In this document: piece by piece, positions 63,601 through 64,000 of the stretch
Numbering within the stretch: position 1 is the stretch's first letter
Layout of the letters: every line of letters starts with the position of its first letter
DNA from: Phycisphaeraceae bacterium D3-23
Lineage (GTDB): Bacteria; Planctomycetota; Phycisphaerae; Phycisphaerales; Phycisphaeraceae
Direction: 5' to 3'
DNA length: 64,000 bases
NCBI GenBank assembly: GCA_039555135.1
Contig: CP114179.1
Location: forward strand, 682,001-746,000
The notes under the pieces: model-generated
Database searches by the model: none
Told to the model about the DNA's origin: nothing
Seen by the model: only the letters and a program-made list of their open reading frames with translations
Program-made: the position numbers and the translations under genes

Positions 63601-64000
63601 GATCCGCGGCGCGGGCAACCTGCTGGGCGCGGAGCAGTCGGGCCACATCGCGGCGGTGGGCTATGAGATGTACTGCCTGCTGCTCGAACAGGCCACCAAA
63701 CGCCTGAAAAACGAGCCCATCATCGACGCGAGCAAGACGCACCTCGAGCTGCCCTTCGCGGGCACACTGCCCAAGCGGTACATCAAGGCCGACAAGCACC
63801 GCATGTCCGCATACCGCCGGCTGACGCGCGTCGATGCGCTCGACGACCTCGACGCCGTCGTGCGCGACCTGACCGACGCCTACGGCAAGCCGCCGCCGCC
63901 GGCGCAGACCTTCATCGACATCACCGAGGTCCGCATCGCCGCGGCCGCGCTCGCGGTGGATCGGCTTCAACTCGAAGGCCCGGACCTGATCTTTACCCTG
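60653..64000 (+). CDS. mfd: Transcription-repair coupling factor (3' end outside window)
   Basis: About 1,116 residues are visible. Order: UvrB-like N-terminal modules; RNAP-interaction domain (DIDPGDYVVHIDHGIALFAG); helicase motifs (Walker A CGDVGFGKTEVAIRAAF, DEEQRFGVEHK, LTLSATPIPRTLHMSMVGLR); TRG region (LHQLRGRVGRWKHRAYCYLL); and the start of the C-terminal autoinhibitory domain. It displaces stalled RNA polymerase and recruits UvrA. Two in-frame insertions made of palindromic elements lie in the N-terminal half: about 24 residues (KTGIPACHSAKLNRSTDRQE...) at 61018-61092, and about 27 residues at 61950-62025. TAAACT lies ten bases upstream of the ATG. Confidence 0.95.
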   Translation, partial: MPSAHPWLATIVESAHARALAERLERAGAAADASGGVVADGSRGSSTALLAGAVAVQTGRPILLVVAHLDEADDAAEDLALLDAAGYPVTAQRFGALEVLPGESGVSLELLAERLGVVEALGKTGIPACHSAKLNRSTDRQECLSYGVIVAPIQALMQSVPRPEAAAEFTLSLERGGELPPGQLFDWLDRAGYTRNDAIDQPGDFAVRGGIVDLYPPAGRASDDNGNPVRIGPVRLDFFGDEIETLHRINPDTLGSTDPLRSISLIGARPAAIQDDNNACLIDLLPVETIPVLHEVMELSEQARGYYERLTDPRGIYAPKTIFAKLLNRPHVEVNQYSADTGAATRKRLGQSDADIAPVTLPLAPLPPFDTDAKSAVTELGELAADHDVTVLCHKPAEAKRLRELLTEHAPAAVDHITLEVGDLHRGFVWGADGMSDGGSRIADRQQNPSAIAHPTSPLVLVPHHELFHRYDTGKGSRNIRRITSTAIERAGTGDSTAGKLVSDIFLDIDPGDYVVHIDHGIALFAGIKTLRREGTSQEYLTLEFDASAKLHVPVTQIDLIQKYVGGFSGRPPLSKLGGKRWKKQKESVAEAVKDLAAELLRVQAARTVQPGIRYPADTNWQKEFEAEFPFDETEDQLAAIAAVKRDMASPQPMDRLICGDVGFGKTEVAIRAAFKAAEFGKQVAVLVPTTVLAEQHERSFRGRMADYPFTVDSLSRFKTGKQQKTTLERVAKGQIDILIGTHRILSNDVKFADLGMVIIDEEQRFGVEHKNKLLQFRMTADVLTLSATPIPRTLHMSMVGLRDISSLTTAPVDRRAIVTEVIPHSKERIKQALVRELNRDGQVFFVHNRVNNIESVADEIKQLVPDAKVIVGHGQMSPRLLEKIMLTFIRGDADILVSTTIIESGIDIPTANTMFINQANHFGLAELHQLRGRVGRWKHRAYCYLLLPEDKSITEVAAKRLKAIESYAMLGAGFKIAMRDLEIRGAGNLLGAEQSGHIAAVGYEMYCLLLEQATKRLKNEPIIDASKTHLELPFAGTLPKRYIKADKHRMSAYRRLTRVDALDDLDAVVRDLTDAYGKPPPPAQTFIDITEVRIAAAALAVDRLQLEGPDLIFTL
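61021..61090. repeat. REP-like element inside mfd
   Basis: GACAGGCATTCCTGCCTGTC (61021-61040) is the perfect reverse complement of 61067-61086. CTAC follows (GTAG on the minus strand), the REP hallmark. It is in frame and translated. Related to 47800-47902. Confidence 0.85.
61954..62025. repeat. Heptad-arm palindromic element HA6 inside mfd
   Basis: Left arm GTCGGATGGCGGATCGCGGA (61957 on); right arm ATCCGCCATCGCCCATCCGA (61999-62018). Same GCGGAT heptads as HA4 and HA5. It adds about 27 residues (SDGGSRIADRQQNPSAIAHP) to the protein in frame. Confidence 0.8.

Noticed and set aside
61826-63970. A 714-residue minus-strand frame across mfd
   Set aside because: Antisense shadow; mfd motifs are clear on the plus strand.

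Overview
The window looks like a chromosome segment of a planctomycete, most likely of the class Phycisphaerae. This is an inference from high GC, many D/N-rich secreted proteins, FG-GAP and LamG proteins, a DUF1570-type protease, FecR-N-terminus-like small proteins, mostly single genes rather than long operons, and many dispersed palindromes. No rRNA, tRNA, CRISPR array, phage module or complete insertion sequence is visible. Core genes (mfd, ligA, uvrC, accD, truA, ndk, ilvA, metF, apaG, rnd) are mixed with envelope and lineage-specific genes.

Layout. 1-4.1 kb: the end of a D/N-rich protein that needs a -1 shift, then a large pentapeptide-like membrane protein split by one extra G in a 7-G tract. 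4.5-10 kb: a RicT/PSP1 protein, metF with a divergent acetylesterase-like gene, an FG-GAP secreted protein interrupted by an in-frame TGA followed by Cys, and a DUF2203 protein. 10.2-16 kb: an RND efflux operon (adaptor then pump) divergent from a TetR regulator, with two palindromic operators between them. 16-22.3 kb: a lipoprotein, a 3D-domain protein, ndk, a two-component system whose sensor has an extremely acidic extracytoplasmic loop, and a PfkB kinase. 22.3-27.3 kb: a minor-pseudopilin locus, three genes overlapping as TGATG plus a divergent GspH-like gene; the largest encodes a pseudopilin with two LamG modules. 27.4-34 kb: FAH hydrolase, accD, a lower-GC orphan, SOUL protein, DUF1570 protease, PIG-L deacetylase with a GT4 glycosyltransferase. 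34-46 kb: truA, zinc-ribbon and small membrane proteins, an Lrp/siroheme-decarboxylase-like protein, flavin reductase, phosphoglycolate phosphatase-like HAD, two YkgJ proteins, ilvA, a BNR-TM-MoaD cassette, a FucI-like isomerase. 46-64 kb: a short uvrC, VanZ-like protein, S10 peptidase, UbiA, apaG-rnd, unknown secreted proteins, DUF3553, ligA, a 42-residue membrane protein, a GNAT and mfd, which runs off the end.

The most unusual features are DNA-level. (1) About 20 inverted-repeat elements of roughly 40-130 bp occupy gene ends, often supplying or touching the stop codon. Copies also lie in frame inside mfd (two), ligA and a ykgJ-like gene, reminiscent of Rickettsia palindromic elements. One subfamily has arms built from variable G-rich heptads. 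(2) Nine genes have a TANNNT -10 box exactly six bases before the start codon, which predicts leaderless mRNAs. (3) Three genes have decoding irregularities: a slippery heptamer, a homopolymer indel and an in-frame TGA that could be selenocysteine.

Limits: everything is read by eye from one sequence. Family names rest on recognised motifs, not searches. Start codons are judged from ribosome-binding sites, promoter boxes and protein N-termini.
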